Source: Bacteroidales bacterium
GTDB taxonomy: Bacteria; Bacteroidota; Bacteroidia; Bacteroidales; F082
Assembly: GCA_024762735.1 (NCBI GenBank)
Contig: JANTGU010000106.1
Coordinates: forward strand, 1-7,542
Direction of reading: 5' to 3'
Length of the DNA stretch: 7,542 nt
Positions within the stretch are counted from its first letter, which is position 1. Each line of letters starts with the position of its first letter. A model generated the notes under the pieces. That model saw nothing but the letters and a program-made list of their open reading frames with translations. It did no database searches and was not told where the DNA came from. The position numbers and the translations under genes were made by a program. Positions 7,201 to 7,542 of the stretch are shown one piece after another.

Positions 7201-7542
7201 CTCCAACACAGGTGGTCAGGCTTCTAAATCATCCAACACGGCTGCCGTTGCCAAGTTTGCTTCGGCCGGTAAAGATGTTCGCAAAAAAGACCTTGGTGCC
7301 ATTTATATGACGTACGGTCATGTTTACGTGGCTCAGGTAGCCATGGGAGCCAACTATAACCAGTTTTACAAAGCCATTAAAGAGGCTGAGGCTTATCCTG
7401 GCCCATCATTGATTATAGCTTATTCACCCTGTATCGCGCACGGCTTGCGTAAAGGCATGGCCAAGGTAATGGACGAAGAGAAATTTGCCGTTGAAGCCGG
7501 TTACTGGAGTCTTTACCGTTACAACCCATTGTTGGAGCAGGA
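4211..7542 (+). CDS. nifJ: Pyruvate:ferredoxin (flavodoxin) oxidoreductase, 3' end cut by window
   Basis: A single-chain PFOR, which converts pyruvate, CoA and oxidised ferredoxin or flavodoxin to acetyl-CoA, CO2 and reduced carrier in the cytosol. The window holds 1110 codons; family members run near 1170-1200, so the last 60-90 residues are missing. It is uninterrupted. Residues aligning with the Desulfovibrio africanus enzyme are present. Thr33 (YPITPSST), Glu66 (EMQSEGGASG) and Arg116 (VSARS) lie at the pyruvate and thiamine site. The ferredoxin-like insert has Cys692/695/698/702 and Cys747/750/753/757 for two [4Fe-4S] clusters. Cys815, Cys818, Cys843 and Cys1074 fit the proximal cluster. 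GGDGWAYDIG (964-973) and DTEVYSNTGGQ (993-1003) with Asp966, Thr994 and Asn999 bind Mg-thiamine diphosphate. The ATG at 4211 gives the expected family N-terminus and follows an A-rich leader with no Shine-Dalgarno site. It is divergent from the DHOD-like gene. Pyruvate rather than another 2-oxoacid is inferred from full-length similarity to NifJ-type enzymes. Confidence 0.97.
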   Translation, partial: MSNKKRFITCDGNYAAAHVAYMFSEVAAIYPITPSSTMAEYVDEWSAYGRKNIFGETVKVVEMQSEGGASGAVHGSLQSGALTTTFTASQGLLLMIPNMYKISGELLPAVFHVSARSLAAQALSIFGDHSDVMSTRQTGFAMLATGSVQEVMDIAAVAHFVSLRTRVPFLHFFDGFRTSHEIQKVEYFETEDLSDLFPWEDVQKFRDGALNPEHPVTRGTAQNPDIYFQAREAANRFYEPIPDLVEEYMQEITKRTGREYHPFTYYGAKDAEHVIVAMGSVTETIKETIDHLVADGEKVGLVSVHLYRPFSAKYFMKAMPETVKRIAVLDRTKEPGANGEPLYLDIKELYYGKENAPEIVGGRYGLSSKDTTPAMILSVYENLKIKEPKHGFTVGIVDDVTFTSLPLLPEVNLAPKGTFQAKFYGLGSDGTVGANKNSIKIIGDNTDLYAQAYFAYDSKKSGGITISHLRFGEHPIRSTYLVNTPDFVACHVPAYLQKYDMLKGLNDGGTFLLNSIWDEETTKSKLPDHFKKYMAEHNINFYIINATKIADEIGLGSRTNTIMQSAFFKVSEVIPYEQAVDQMKTFINKSYGRKGEEIVSMNYQAVDRGGDVTKIEIPKEWADIVLTDEKDEYADMPDFIKNVVKPIEHLKGDDLPVSAFLGREDGTFPAGTAAYEKRGVAVTVPEWIDDNCIQCNQCAYVCPHAAIRPFLVDEEEEANAPEGMNFIETRGKLKPLKYRIQVSVLDCTGCGSCANVCPSKEKSLVMVATETQMKEVENWDYAVKEIKPKNDKFDKFKTFKDSQFAQPLFEFSGACAGCGETPYIKLATQLYGDRMMIANATGCSSIYGASAPSTPYTVNEEGKGPAWANSLFEDNAEYGFGMATGISKMRDRIQRLMEEDLANGAKGARKEAFEKWIEVMDLGEESKAASAEVVAALKGADDDIAKEIMKHEQYLIKKSMWIIGGDGWAYDIGYGGVDHVLASGEDVNMLVLDTEVYSNTGGQASKSSNTAAVAKFASAGKDVRKKDLGAIYMTYGHVYVAQVAMGANYNQFYKAIKEAEAYPGPSLIIAYSPCIAHGLRKGMAKVMDEEKFAVEAGYWSLYRYNPLLEQ

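Overview
The window looks like chromosomal DNA from an anaerobic or fermentative member of the Bacteroidota. Three things point that way: A-rich leaders without Shine-Dalgarno sites, a TAnnTTTG-type -7 promoter element upstream of the last gene, and a secreted repeat protein whose N-terminal architecture is typical of that phylum. The presence of a single-chain pyruvate:ferredoxin oxidoreductase (PFOR) supports anaerobic metabolism. The genus cannot be fixed from this sequence alone.

Layout. (1) 55-2658 (+) encodes a large exported protein. It has a signal peptide, a short Bacteroidota-type N-terminal module, about 31 tandem 17-residue beta-roll (trimeric-adhesin head-like) repeats, and a C-terminal S74 intramolecular-chaperone domain with an intact Ser/Lys self-cleavage dyad and a terminal coiled coil. 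(2) 2659-2759 is a convergent intergenic gap holding a strong, symmetric, probably bidirectional terminator and a second perfect inverted repeat. (3) 2760-3773 (-) encodes a dihydroorotate dehydrogenase-like FMN-barrel protein in which the usual catalytic Cys position is Asn. (4) 3774-4210 is a 437-bp divergent intergenic region. It has candidate promoters for both flanking genes, a 12-bp perfect palindrome, and a faint minus-strand coding remnant that reads through only if one base is restored in an A-run. (5) 4211 to the window end (+) encodes PFOR (nifJ), with 1110 codons present and the C-terminal tail cut off by the window.

Functional picture. PFOR oxidatively decarboxylates pyruvate to acetyl-CoA and reduces ferredoxin or flavodoxin. 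The divergently placed DHOD-like flavoprotein may be a redox partner or may simply be a neighbour. The repeat protein is a separate, envelope- or surface-directed unit, convergent with the DHOD-like gene. I see no mobile element, CRISPR array, tRNA or rRNA. The best leads for something under-described are the phage-tail-fibre-like maturation logic of the exported repeat protein and the Cys-less DHOD paralogue next to PFOR. I do not see clear evidence of a wholly new multi-gene system.
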